This document shows, piece by piece, positions 10,068 to 18,663 of a DNA stretch of 64,000 bases. The notes beneath the pieces are model-generated. The model saw only the letters and a list, made by a program, of their open reading frames with translations. It had not been told where the DNA came from and searched no databases. The position numbers were made by a program, and so were the translations under genes. How positions within the stretch are numbered: the first letter of the stretch is position 1; each line of letters begins with the position of its first letter. Origin of the DNA: Alteromonas sp. a30 (GTDB taxonomy: Bacteria; Pseudomonadota; Gammaproteobacteria; Enterobacterales; Alteromonadaceae); assembly GCF_026788005.1 (NCBI RefSeq), contig NZ_JABEPE010000002.1:248001-312000 (forward strand), written 5' to 3'.

Positions 10068-11699
10068 TTACACAGCTTTCGCTTGCTCTCTTAAAATGAA
10101 CTTTTGAATCTTACCTGTCGCGGTTTTTGCTAATTCACCAAATACCACAAATTTCGGGCACTTAAAGCGCGCAACATTCTCCTGACAAAACCCAATAATC
10201 TCTTCTTCTGTCGCTGAAAGTCCTTCCTTCAACTCAATAAAAGCGCAAGGGACTTCACCCCATTTATCATCAGGCTTAGCAACGACTGCCGCAGCAGCAA
10301 CAGCAGGGTGTCGATATAATACATCTTCAAGTTCAATGGAGGATATGTTCTCTCCACCAGAGATAATAATATCTTTAGATCTATCTTTAATCTCGATGTA
10401 TCCATTCGGATGCATAACCGCTAAATCCCCTGTGTGGAACCAGCCACCAGCAAAGGATTTTTTCGTCGATTCGGGATTTTTCAAATACCCCTTCATGGTG
10501 ATGTTACCTTTAGTGAACACTTCACCAATGGTTTTTCCATCACTTGGCACAGGCTGCATGGAGTCAGGGTCAGCAACCATGAGTTCTTCTTGCAATTCGT
10601 ATGGTACGCCTTGGCGTGACTTCAACACGGCTCGCTCATTGGCAGAAAGCTCATTCCAATCGGGATTCCACGCACACACAATGGACGGCCCATAAATTTC
10701 AGTTAAACCGTAAACATGAGTAACATCAAATCCCATTGCCTCGAGCTTACCAATAACCGAAGAAGGTGGCGCTGCGCCAGCTGTCATCATCGCAATAGGA
10801 CTATCCAGTTGATAATCCTTTTCATCGTTTGCTTGAATCATCATACTCATGACAATCGGTGCACCGCATAAATGCGTTACGTTATGCTCTTTGATTGCTT
10901 CTAAAATGGCGTGACCTTCTGTTTTACGCAAACAAACATGAGTTCCTGCAAGGGATGTAACCGCCCAAGGAAAACACCACCCGTTGCAATGAAACATAGG
11001 CAGTGTCCATAAATACACTGGGAAGTGTGTCATTCCCCAAGTGAAGGCATTGCCAACGGCATTCAAATAGGCGCCGCGATGGTGACAAACAACGCCTTTA
11101 GGATCGCCAGTAGTACCAGAGGTATAATTAAGCGCAATGGCGTCCCACTCATCATCTGGCAAACGATATGGATAGTCAGGCTCCCCTATTGCGATAAAGG
11201 CTTCATAATCCTGCTTGCCAATCAGATCGCCTTCGCCGTCGTAAATAGGGTCGTCAATATCAATAACTAAAATATCGCGTCCTGCAATTTCCAGCGCTTC
11301 ACTAATGACCGAAGAAAATTGCCTGTCCGTCAATAACACCTTGGCTTCACTGTGATTCAAAATAAAAGCTAACGCCTCAGCATCTAAACGAATATTCAGT
11401 GAATTAAGCACTGCGCCACACATAGGTACACCAAAAGACGCTTCGACGAATTCTGGAATATTGGGTGCCATAATCGACACCGTGTCACCTTTTCCAATAC
11501 CAACGTTTTCCAATGCTGAAGCGAGTTGTTTACAACGGATGTAAGTTTCCGCCCAATTACGTCGAATGTGTCCGTGAATCACCGCTGTGCGTTGTGGATA
11601 GACACTTGCTGTGCGGCGAAGGAAAGAAATAGGCGAAAGCTGGACAAAGTTTGCTTCATTCTTATCCAGCCCTATGTCGTAAATATTCGTGGTATTCAT
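10068..11699 (-). CDS. AMP-dependent acyl-CoA ligase, DmdB/acyl-activating type
   Basis: Activates a carboxylic acid as acyl-AMP and then acyl-CoA. The P-loop-like A3 motif YTSGTTGDPKGV is intact, followed by YGLTE and GWFHTGDLA, and KTATGKIQKF with the catalytic lysine near the C-terminus. The WTLPMFHCNGWCFPW stretch places it in the acyl-activating group that includes plant AAE enzymes and marine methylmercaptopropionate-CoA ligases (DmdB). Substrate is therefore likely a short or medium chain acid, but no dmdC/dmdD neighbours are present here. The ATG at 11699 with AAGGG upstream is preferred over a GTG ten codons earlier. Confidence 0.85.
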   Translation of the reverse strand: MNTTNIYDIGLDKNEANFVQLSPISFLRRTASVYPQRTAVIHGHIRRNWAETYIRCKQLASALENVGIGKGDTVSIMAPNIPEFVEASFGVPMCGAVLNSLNIRLDAEALAFILNHSEAKVLLTDRQFSSVISEALEIAGRDILVIDIDDPIYDGEGDLIGKQDYEAFIAIGEPDYPYRLPDDEWDAIALNYTSGTTGDPKGVVCHHRGAYLNAVGNAFTWGMTHFPVYLWTLPMFHCNGWCFPWAVTSLAGTHVCLRKTEGHAILEAIKEHNVTHLCGAPIVMSMMIQANDEKDYQLDSPIAMMTAGAAPPSSVIGKLEAMGFDVTHVYGLTEIYGPSIVCAWNPDWNELSANERAVLKSRQGVPYELQEELMVADPDSMQPVPSDGKTIGEVFTKGNITMKGYLKNPESTKKSFAGGWFHTGDLAVMHPNGYIEIKDRSKDIIISGGENISSIELEDVLYRHPAVAAAAVVAKPDDKWGEVPCAFIELKEGLSATEEEIIGFCQENVARFKCPKFVVFGELAKTATGKIQKFILREQAKAV

Positions 11700-11853
11700 C
11701 GATTTACCCTTAATACGTTTACCTAGCACTCAGTAATGGCGGCTAACGTGAAGAAAACAGTGTCGTTTTGCATTAATGAGTATGCTGGCCCAAAAAGATT
11801 ATTAACAACAGGTTTTACCAGTTTTATCGACGTTTGAGAATCAGACCTCAGTC

Positions 11854-12933
11854 CTATGTGGATACATTAATCAATGCGCGGGTGATTTTTCGTTGTTCTA
11901 AATCATCTAACGCTTGGTTAATGTCATCCAACGAATATTCGTGACTCAATAACAAGGCAAGGTTTGGTAATCGTCCGGCATTGTATAGTTCAACAAAATA
12001 AGGGATGTCGCGATCTGGTTGACTGCCGCCTCCCCAACTCCCACGAATATGTTTACCACGATGAAAAGCATGTGGTTCAAGTTGGATAAGCTCACCTTCT
12101 TGAGGGTGCGAAGCAAAGATGCATTGACCGCCGCCATCTTTCACTGAACGAAAAGCCATTTCAATGGTTTTCGCCTTACCACCCGCTTCAAAACTATAAT
12201 CGACACCTTGTGGACAAATACGTTTCAATTCGGTGTCTAAATCCTGCGTTGATAAGTTAATACAGTGGGTTGCGCCAAGCTGCTTTGCCAACTCGAGCTT
12301 GTGCGCTTCAACATCAATCGCAATAAGTGTTTTAGGCTTGGTTGCGTAGGCCGCAATCAATGCACTTAGGCCAACGCCACCCAATCCAAAAATTGCGATA
12401 CTTTTCCCTTGGGAAGCGTCATCATCGGGTAACAGTTTGGCTTCATTAAACACCAATCCCATTCCAGTTGGTAACGCACACCCAAGCAATACTGCGAGCT
12501 TATCAGGCATGCCCTGTGGTAGCGTTACTAAACGGTTTTCAGAAACAATCGTCTGTTCGCTAAACGTCGTTACGCCACCTGAATTTAATAAGTACGATTG
12601 CCCATTTAGCGCCAACGGATAACGCGCACCGGCAACGTCCATGCCTTGTCCTTTTATCCAACCAAGCACCACTTTATCACCCTCTTTGACTTTGGTGACG
12701 CCGCTACCAATAGCTTTAACCGTTCCAACGGCTTCATGACCTAATAAGTGCGGCAACCACTTGTCTTCTCCTCGATGCCCTCTTACTTCGGCCAACTGAG
12801 AATGACAAAGCCCGGAGTAATGTACTTTTACTTGTACCTGCCCACTTTCTAGCGCAGGCAGTTGAACGCCTTCAACCACTTGTAACGGTTTACCCGTTTC
12901 AAAAAGCACTGCGGCTTTCATACCTTGCGTCAT
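11854..12933 (-). CDS. Zinc-dependent medium-chain alcohol dehydrogenase
   Basis: A 359-residue MDR dehydrogenase. Catalytic zinc ligands are visible as C43 (GLCHS), H66-E67 (LGHEAVG) and C152 (GCALPTG); the NAD(P) Rossmann motif is GLGGVG at 183-188. The structural-zinc lobe, normally with four cysteines near residues 95-115, has none here. A start at the ATG at 12933, with AAGGAT nine bases upstream, is better than the TTG at 12957. It is the last gene of the eight-gene minus-strand operon, so it probably reduces or oxidises a sugar or sugar-derived alcohol. Its exact substrate is unknown. Confidence 0.85.
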   Translation of the reverse strand: MTQGMKAAVLFETGKPLQVVEGVQLPALESGQVQVKVHYSGLCHSQLAEVRGHRGEDKWLPHLLGHEAVGTVKAIGSGVTKVKEGDKVVLGWIKGQGMDVAGARYPLALNGQSYLLNSGGVTTFSEQTIVSENRLVTLPQGMPDKLAVLLGCALPTGMGLVFNEAKLLPDDDASQGKSIAIFGLGGVGLSALIAAYATKPKTLIAIDVEAHKLELAKQLGATHCINLSTQDLDTELKRICPQGVDYSFEAGGKAKTIEMAFRSVKDGGGQCIFASHPQEGELIQLEPHAFHRGKHIRGSWGGGSQPDRDIPYFVELYNAGRLPNLALLLSHEYSLDDINQALDDLEQRKITRALINVST

Positions 12934-12981
12934 GAATTGCTCATCCTTATTTTTCAAATTAATGCTGATTGGTAACGCGAG

Positions 12982-14040
12982 CTACTCGGCACGAGCTACT
13001 CTGTGTCTTGCTTTATCCAGTTGTTGTTGCTTTCTTTTGAAGGCATTATTGCGCTCCTCCTGATGTTTACTTGCAAATAAACGTCGCTCGTCATCAGGGT
13101 GCTTAAATTCATTTAAAAAGATTAACGCCCACTTTAAGTGCGATAAAGGCAATAAGCTCGTGCATCGCTCAACTAAATTCGGTTGTTTGGGAAAGGCAAT
13201 TTCGCAAAAGGATGCGATCCAATGAGCGTGAAGCTCAAAACGCGGCTGGGCAAAAAAATCTGTGACTAGTTTTTCGGCGCTATCCCAACCTGAGTATTCG
13301 AAATCAAAAAAAGATAAAGTATCCGTTTCGCTGTCTAACAAAGTGTTATGAAAACCAATATCGGAAGGCGATAATACTCGCTCAAATGGCGCGTGAAGAT
13401 CATCGCCAAAATCATGCATGACTTGCTTTTCTACTCGTCGAAAAGCAGGCTCAAATACGGTTTTCAACCACTCTCGCATTGATTCGTATAACGGTGTTTC
13501 CAAGTCACTCACATTTTCTACCTCCAACGAGAATAAACTTTGCATTCTGCGCTGAATTTCTCGAATAAATTCAGCAGCAAGGCTTAGTCCCCCTCGAGCA
13601 GGCAACAAATGCGAGGCATCTTGGCTCACCACATCTTGATTAACACTGGCAATAAAATTCGCTACTTGTTGAATGTACACATCTTGTTTAGCTGAAATAC
13701 AGATTTCGTTTGGTAATTGCCCTGACAAATGGCTAAAGATCGCGATTTCACTTTCCTCGCCTCCTAATTCAGAAGCGCCACGGCAATCAATCAGTTGAGC
13801 AACTGCGCCAACCTGATGTTTTTGTAGGAGTTTTGTAAAAGCAGTTTCTCGGTGAAAACGGTGACAATCATCGTCAAAGTATTGTTTAACAAAATACGGG
13901 CGACCATTGGCAACAACTTGCAATCCTCGGTTGTTTTTTCCTCCGGTTACAATTTGGATGGACTCAGGTGCGACCCCTAATGCTTTCTCAAGCCATCGAA
14001 ATGAAGACTCATCTAACCATTGAGCAAAACTCGGCAACAT
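12982..14040 (-). CDS. APH/choline-kinase-like phosphotransferase
   Basis: A 352-residue protein with a protein-kinase-like small-molecule phosphotransferase fold. Visible are K52 in YFVKQYF (ATP lysine), E65, the catalytic-loop equivalent SPSDIGFHN with D227 and N232, and the metal-binding DFEYSGWD with D246. The usual HxD at the loop is replaced by SPSD. Start ATG overlaps the stop of the HAD gene as TAATG, with GGGGAGG just upstream, indicating translational coupling. In this operon a sugar or amino-sugar kinase role is likely; an antibiotic phosphotransferase role is not suggested. Substrate unknown. Confidence 0.75.
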   Translation of the reverse strand: MLPSFAQWLDESSFRWLEKALGVAPESIQIVTGGKNNRGLQVVANGRPYFVKQYFDDDCHRFHRETAFTKLLQKHQVGAVAQLIDCRGASELGGEESEIAIFSHLSGQLPNEICISAKQDVYIQQVANFIASVNQDVVSQDASHLLPARGGLSLAAEFIREIQRRMQSLFSLEVENVSDLETPLYESMREWLKTVFEPAFRRVEKQVMHDFGDDLHAPFERVLSPSDIGFHNTLLDSETDTLSFFDFEYSGWDSAEKLVTDFFAQPRFELHAHWIASFCEIAFPKQPNLVERCTSLLPLSHLKWALIFLNEFKHPDDERRLFASKHQEERNNAFKRKQQQLDKARHRVARAE

Positions 14041-14633
14041 TAGCCTCCCCGAATTAAATGTGGAATGTCAGACCAATGGCTCACCCGTCGAGCAGAGCTG
14101 AATGTTTGATGATGGTCATCGGGATCAAACAACACCCCTTTGGTATGCTCAGGAAAATCGTCATGCTCAAGAATTGAAGGCAAATCATCAATAAACCAAT
14201 CAAGATGTAAGTCAGCAATTTGCTGAACTTTTTCATCCTTCTCCGGGCAAAAGTATACTTGGTCGAAGCACCGCTCTAAGCCATTTGTTGCCAACCAGAG
14301 TCGGGCGGCGGCATGAAAGTCCAGTTTATCGCCAATAATCGGATATTGGGTTTTATGGCTAATAACGAAAAGCAACATGTTATCGGTTTTCATTTGCACC
14401 AGTGATTGTGTAAGCCCTTCAAATGGTTTTGCATGACGAATGGCTTTGCCATACACCACGCCTTGAAGTTCTGTCCAGCGGGATTCTTCATTTCTGTCGA
14501 TAAAGTAGTGCTTTACTTCCTGTTTACTCGTTCCCACGGACTCAGGTAGCCAGCCCAAATCAACCGCAGCTTTATGAAATACACCCTGGTAATTCACTAT
14601 CGTATTGTCAAAGTCGATGCCAACTCGAATCAT
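14040..14633 (-). CDS. HAD-superfamily hydrolase
   Basis: A 197-residue haloacid-dehalogenase-type phosphatase. The nucleophile motif DFDNT has D7, D9 and T11. Motif II lies in VISHKT (S92), and the metal-binding pair is D149-D150 in WFIDDLPSI. There is a small helical cap between residues about 15 and 80. Such proteins are often sugar-phosphate phosphatases in polysaccharide loci; here it is coupled to the phosphotransferase gene downstream by a one-base overlap and follows the transketolase subunits. Substrate is inferred only. Confidence 0.78.
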   Translation of the reverse strand: MIRVGIDFDNTIVNYQGVFHKAAVDLGWLPESVGTSKQEVKHYFIDRNEESRWTELQGVVYGKAIRHAKPFEGLTQSLVQMKTDNMLLFVISHKTQYPIIGDKLDFHAAARLWLATNGLERCFDQVYFCPEKDEKVQQIADLHLDWFIDDLPSILEHDDFPEHTKGVLFDPDDHHQTFSSARRVSHWSDIPHLIRGG

Positions 14634-14643
14634 AATGACGTGG

Positions 14644-15564
14644 TTAACCTTCTAATTTAGCCAGTATCTTAGGAAGTATAGCTGCTTCGGTTAATCCTAT
14701 ACGCTTCCGCGCCGAATCTGGGTCATGAACTTTATCAATAAATGCGTCTGGAATGCCACAACGCAACAAATTCACTGGCTTTGAATAATGATCGATAATC
14801 CACTCGCCAATAGCTGAACCAAAGCCACCAATTAAACTGTGTTCTTCTAGTGTCACCACCACATCAAAATCGGCTAATTTTTGTAAATAGTCGGTATCAA
14901 GGGGCTTTACCGTATGCATACTGGTTAACTCAGCGGAAATACCCTTTTCCTCAAGCGCTTGATGTAACTTGCCACCTAGATGCAATGCCGTGCCTGTACA
15001 CAGAAGTAATACACTTGAACCTTCCTTCAGCACATGCGCCTTACCTAATTGAATATCCGGCACTTCTTCATAATTTAGCGGTTCGTTTTTCTTGCCAATA
15101 CGAAGGTAAGTTGGGTGATTCACTGTTAACATTTGCGGCATGAGCGCTTCTAATTCCAATGAATCCGCGGGGCATACCACCTGCATATTTGGCAACACAC
15201 GCATTAGTGCAATATCTTCAAAACTATGATGCGTTGGGCCCAAGTTCGCATAAGATAATCCCGAACCAGTACCAACAATTACCACTGGCATATCGGCGTA
15301 GGCTAAATCGATTTTTATCTGTTCAAAATTGCGAGCAGTGGTAAAAGGCGTAATAGTATAAATAAACGGGCGCATACCGAGGTTTGCCATGCCAGACGCC
15401 ATGGTTGCCATGTTCGCCTCGGCAATACCTGCATTAATGGCTCTTTCCGGTGCAACAGCTTTCAATTTGTCGAACAGGCGATTACCAATATCCGCGTATA
15501 GCAGGCAAATTTTGTCGTTTTCCGAAGCCATATTCGTTAAACATTGAGCAAATTTGTTTCTCAT
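14644..15564 (-). CDS. Transketolase C-terminal subunit (split transketolase)
   Basis: A 306-residue protein holding the pyrimidine-binding and C-terminal domains of transketolase. The catalytic glutamate equivalent is E49 in NAGIAEANMA. Later segments PTHHSFEDIALMR and TLEEHSLIGGFGSA are typical of the TK-C/DXS group. Together with the preceding 271-residue protein it makes one complete thiamine-diphosphate enzyme split in two. Split transketolases are frequent in secondary and surface-sugar loci, distinct from the housekeeping tktA of about 660 residues. Ten bases separate it from the HAD gene. Confidence 0.88.
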   Translation of the reverse strand: MRNKFAQCLTNMASENDKICLLYADIGNRLFDKLKAVAPERAINAGIAEANMATMASGMANLGMRPFIYTITPFTTARNFEQIKIDLAYADMPVVIVGTGSGLSYANLGPTHHSFEDIALMRVLPNMQVVCPADSLELEALMPQMLTVNHPTYLRIGKKNEPLNYEEVPDIQLGKAHVLKEGSSVLLLCTGTALHLGGKLHQALEEKGISAELTSMHTVKPLDTDYLQKLADFDVVVTLEEHSLIGGFGSAIGEWIIDHYSKPVNLLRCGIPDAFIDKVHDPDSARKRIGLTEAAILPKILAKLEG

Positions 15565-15586
15565 TTTTGTCTCTATTTCCTGCTAA

Positions 15587-16402
15587 TTAATTCACTAAAC
15601 CTAACTCTTTTGCCACAGATTCCACTTCTTCTTCAGTCGGAATACGATAATGCCAGTTGTTGTCATCTTCCATAAACGACACCCCGCCTCCTTTCACGGT
15701 ATCAGCAATAATCGCGCGCGGCTTTCCAGCTTCGATGTAATCACTTTTGAGCACATGATAAAGCGCATCAACATCGTGACCATTCACTCTTGCGGTTTGC
15801 CATCCGAAGGCTTTCCACTTCGCTTCCATATCCTCTAGTTGCATGATGTCGCAACTTCTGCCTGTGCCTTGTAGTTTGTTGAAATCGACAATCACTGTCA
15901 GGTTATCGAGCTGATGCGCAGGCGCAAACATTGCCGCTTCCCAATTCGTCCCTTCATTTAGCTCGCCATCCCCAACTAAAGCATAAAAATGCGCTGGTGA
16001 AGCAGTAATTTTGGCGGCTTTTGCCATGCCAGTAGCCAGCCCGAGCGCATGACCAAGAGAGCCGGAAATATTCTCGACACCTGCTGGCGGGTGCTTTCCG
16101 GGATGTTCTTCAAAGGCGCTATCGTTTTGTCCAAGTGTCATGGTTTGCTCTGGTGGATAATAACCACGATAGCCCAACACACTGTACAAAACGGCAGCCG
16201 CATGGCCCTTACCGAGCAAAAAGCGATCGCGCGGCGCCCAATCCGGCTCATCTGGGCGAATATTCATCACTTTAAAATACAAAGTGTAGAGGATCTCCAC
16301 ACTCGAAAGAGAACATGCCAAATGCGGCACTTTATTTTGATTCGATACAGCAACCAGTTGCTGTCGAATTTTTGCGATAGTTTCTGCTACGTCTGCGCTC
16401 AT
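15587..16402 (-). CDS. Transketolase N-terminal subunit (split transketolase)
   Basis: A 271-residue protein with the thiamine-diphosphate binding domain. It shows KGHA with H67, SLGHAL, and the cofactor motif GDGELNEG (from residue 144) ending in N175 of DFNKLQGTG. Start at ATG 16402 with GAAGGC upstream. It pairs with the C-terminal subunit 22 bases downstream. The pair would move a two-carbon ketol unit between a ketose and an aldehyde; neither donor nor acceptor is evident. It sits in the middle of the eight-gene operon. Confidence 0.88.
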   Translation of the reverse strand: MSADVAETIAKIRQQLVAVSNQNKVPHLACSLSSVEILYTLYFKVMNIRPDEPDWAPRDRFLLGKGHAAAVLYSVLGYRGYYPPEQTMTLGQNDSAFEEHPGKHPPAGVENISGSLGHALGLATGMAKAAKITASPAHFYALVGDGELNEGTNWEAAMFAPAHQLDNLTVIVDFNKLQGTGRSCDIMQLEDMEAKWKAFGWQTARVNGHDVDALYHVLKSDYIEAGKPRAIIADTVKGGGVSFMEDDNNWHYRIPTEEEVESVAKELGLVN

Positions 16403-16458
16403 GCTTTTGCCTTCGCCTTTCTGTATAAAAGGCCCATTACTGATTAGTTATCTCTTAT

Positions 16459-17268
16459 CTATTTGTGATTTTTCACCAACATGGTGAATTCTAAGCTCAC
16501 TCTGCTATCGTCACCTAAGTTGGGCATACCGCCGTGCAGAAGTTTGTCGTGAAAAACCACAAAACCACCCGCCCCCAAAGGCAAGCCAACCAAATCTAAA
16601 TCTTCTTCTTTTTCATCCAATACTGGCTTCGTCATGCCGCCACGCTCTTCGCCGTGATAGCGCCACTCATCACTTTTTTGCGAACTTGGCACTACACGCA
16701 GGCCGCTTTTACCCGGCTGCGAATACAAGCTCATCCAAATTTTTAATCGATAATATTCATCCGGCTCTCCCGGCATATAATATTCATCCGGCTCTCCCGG
16801 CATAGTGCCGTGGCCTAAATCCCAGAACCATTTGTCGGCATGAACCGGACCAATATCTGACGCTCCAGGTCTGACCAAACGCCAATAAATGCCCGGCCAA
16901 CCAAACCCTTCTTCATCAGACACAAGAAACTCGCCCAAATGCTGAGTTAACGTTTGATAAAATTGCAATTGCTGAACCTGTGCCACCGCCAACGGACCTA
17001 ACACGCGGGCAGATTTACGCCATACTGAGCCATGGTCAAAATGTGTGCTCTGGTAAACTCGATGATAATTCGCCAACCCTGCATCTTTGTACAGAGCAAC
17101 ATGTTCTGGCGCAACACATTGAATCGTATGTAAAAACTGCTCTTTTACCCATGCGCGTAATTGCGCCAAATCCGTTTCGGACATTTGCCCAAGATAAAAC
17201 CCTTCCGCTTCGTTTATTTGCGAAAGCAACGAATGTTGACTCATTTCCTCTAATGCATGAACGTACAT
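16459..17268 (-). CDS. PhyH-type Fe(II)/2-oxoglutarate dioxygenase
   Basis: A 269-residue phytanoyl-CoA-dioxygenase-family protein. The iron triad is seen as H143 and D145 (PVHADKW) and H245 (LLHGGMPN), with R256 placed to bind 2-oxoglutarate. Start ATG at 17268 has AGAGGA upstream. Between the HxD and the distal histidine it carries two identical nine-residue units, MPGEPDEYY at 156-164 and 165-173, from a perfect 27-bp tandem duplication; the frame is kept. PhyH proteins in sugar or natural-product loci hydroxylate small substrates, so a hydroxylated or oxidised sugar product is possible. The duplication may impair or alter the active-site lid. Confidence 0.82.
   Translation of the reverse strand: MYVHALEEMSQHSLLSQINEAEGFYLGQMSETDLAQLRAWVKEQFLHTIQCVAPEHVALYKDAGLANYHRVYQSTHFDHGSVWRKSARVLGPLAVAQVQQLQFYQTLTQHLGEFLVSDEEGFGWPGIYWRLVRPGASDIGPVHADKWFWDLGHGTMPGEPDEYYMPGEPDEYYRLKIWMSLYSQPGKSGLRVVPSSQKSDEWRYHGEERGGMTKPVLDEKEEDLDLVGLPLGAGGFVVFHDKLLHGGMPNLGDDSRVSLEFTMLVKNHK
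16750..16803. repeat. 27-bp perfect tandem duplication inside the PhyH gene
   Basis: Two identical 27-bp units (16750-16776 and 16777-16803) abut, each beginning ATAATATTCATCCGGC on the plus strand. The unit is nine codons, giving MPGEPDEYY twice. Identity at all positions, including third codon positions, indicates a recent event. Confidence 0.97.
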
Positions 17269-17336
17269 TTGCTTATCCTCTTTATGACTTTAACTTGCTT
17301 TAACGCGCTGATACGCATCTCGCGTACTGTAAAGCG

Positions 17337-18647
17337 TTAGCTCAAAGGACGAATTGATTCAAATCTAATAAAGGATTCAATCAAACACGCTTGGGTATCT
17401 GGGTTCCAATCAATTAGCTGATTTTCATCGGCAAAACGGAAGTCTTTGCCTATTTCAATATTACGTTCAATAAAGCGCTCACTACTGGAGCCTTGGTAAT
17501 CTTCCACTATCATTTTGGTGGTAATGTAAGATGCGGTTTTACTCAAATGACATAACTGCTTTGGTCCATTGGAGCAACCAGTATTAACATACGCTGCTTC
17601 ATACAGTGCCATGCGTAAGTCCATATGAAACGAGGCCACAGGAAAATAGAACACGTTTGGCGCGGTAAATGGCTCGGATAAAAACGCATTTTCAGTGTCT
17701 CGAATGACCACTACCGACAATTCTGGATGCTGCTCACTTAACCACACAAAGAACTGGTTCCATTCTTCAATGTCGCTGTTACGTTTAGGCTGAAGTGTAC
17801 TTTCGCGCAACGTCACGGAAATAAATCGCGGTTGTCCTTGCGGCAACTGATTTTCAACCCACTGTTGAACATAATGCGAGGCTTTAGGCGTAGAATGAAA
17901 ACGCCTTGGGTCGATGCCTTGGTCCAACCAAAAGTAAAAGTCTTTGTGGACGGAAATCGGCGGCGGGTTGTCTAATCGGTAATCCGCTGGGAAATGATGA
18001 ACTTGGTTGTCTAAATACATTTGTGCTTGGGTGCGCGACGTGCAATAAGTCATGCCTTTACACGCAGGAATTAGCGCACATGCTTGCTTAACAATGTTTT
18101 CGGCTCGCCATAGGCGCTCAGATTCCTCCAAACAATAGGCTTGAGCCTGCCATTGAGTATCGCGGGCAACAATCACCATATGCAAATGCGTTAAACCTTG
18201 CTGCTCCCGATAACAATCGGCAATAGCTAAAAAGGAGGTCACATCATAAGTTTCAGAGCTTCGGTTTAAATCGTAATAAGCGTAAAGAATGTCGTCATCC
18301 TGAATAGCTTGCAACATGGCTTTATGTTCAGACAAATCACATAAAGTATGGCGATCATAGCTATATACTTTAATTTTATCGGCTGAAGCGCCAAGGGCGA
18401 TAAGTTGCTCAGACACCGCCTCAATGACCTCCGGTTTATCCCATAGTGTCAGAATGATTAGGTCATATTCCTGTGCTTGGATAAGCGCCTTGCTTGGCTT
18501 TTCAACTTGATAACCGAGGAAGTCACCTGTTTTGTGGTTATCCAACAGCGCACAAATTTCGTAAGGTTTAAGGTCGCCCGACTGCACAAATTTCTCGAAG
18601 ACGACACCCGCACCAAACACCAATGCGTCTTGTTTGATACTGCTCAT
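17337..18647 (-). CDS. Unrecognised protein: Rossmann-like N-domain plus possible GT-B glycosyltransferase region
   Basis: A 436-residue protein that I cannot assign to a named family. Residues 5-105 look like the nucleotide-binding domain found in sugar-modifying proteins: LVFGAGVVFEKFV, ICALLDN, GYQVEKP, YDLIILTLWDKPEVI. From about 110 on there is a new domain with alternating strands and helices: YYDLNRSSETYDV, RFISVTLRES, LSVVVIRDTE, VNTGCSNGPKQL. The latter segments resemble the donor-binding half of GT-B transferases that act on nucleotide sugars, but the match is only by eye. AAGGAG precedes the ATG at the ideal distance. It lies between the methyltransferase and PhyH genes in the operon. 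Confidence 0.6.
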   Translation of the reverse strand: MSSIKQDALVFGAGVVFEKFVQSGDLKPYEICALLDNHKTGDFLGYQVEKPSKALIQAQEYDLIILTLWDKPEVIEAVSEQLIALGASADKIKVYSYDRHTLCDLSEHKAMLQAIQDDDILYAYYDLNRSSETYDVTSFLAIADCYREQQGLTHLHMVIVARDTQWQAQAYCLEESERLWRAENIVKQACALIPACKGMTYCTSRTQAQMYLDNQVHHFPADYRLDNPPPISVHKDFYFWLDQGIDPRRFHSTPKASHYVQQWVENQLPQGQPRFISVTLRESTLQPKRNSDIEEWNQFFVWLSEQHPELSVVVIRDTENAFLSEPFTAPNVFYFPVASFHMDLRMALYEAAYVNTGCSNGPKQLCHLSKTASYITTKMIVEDYQGSSSERFIERNIEIGKDFRFADENQLIDWNPDTQACLIESFIRFESIRPLS

Positions 18648-18663
18648 TCTTGCTCCTTAATCC

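Noticed and set aside
10336-10695. Open frame opposite the acyl-CoA ligase (119 residues)
   Set aside because: Lies wholly inside a conserved gene, no family features, no ribosome site.
12982-14040. Aminoglycoside resistance gene
   Set aside because: APH-like fold only; embedded in a metabolic operon with coupled HAD phosphatase, and the catalytic loop is SPSD rather than HxD.
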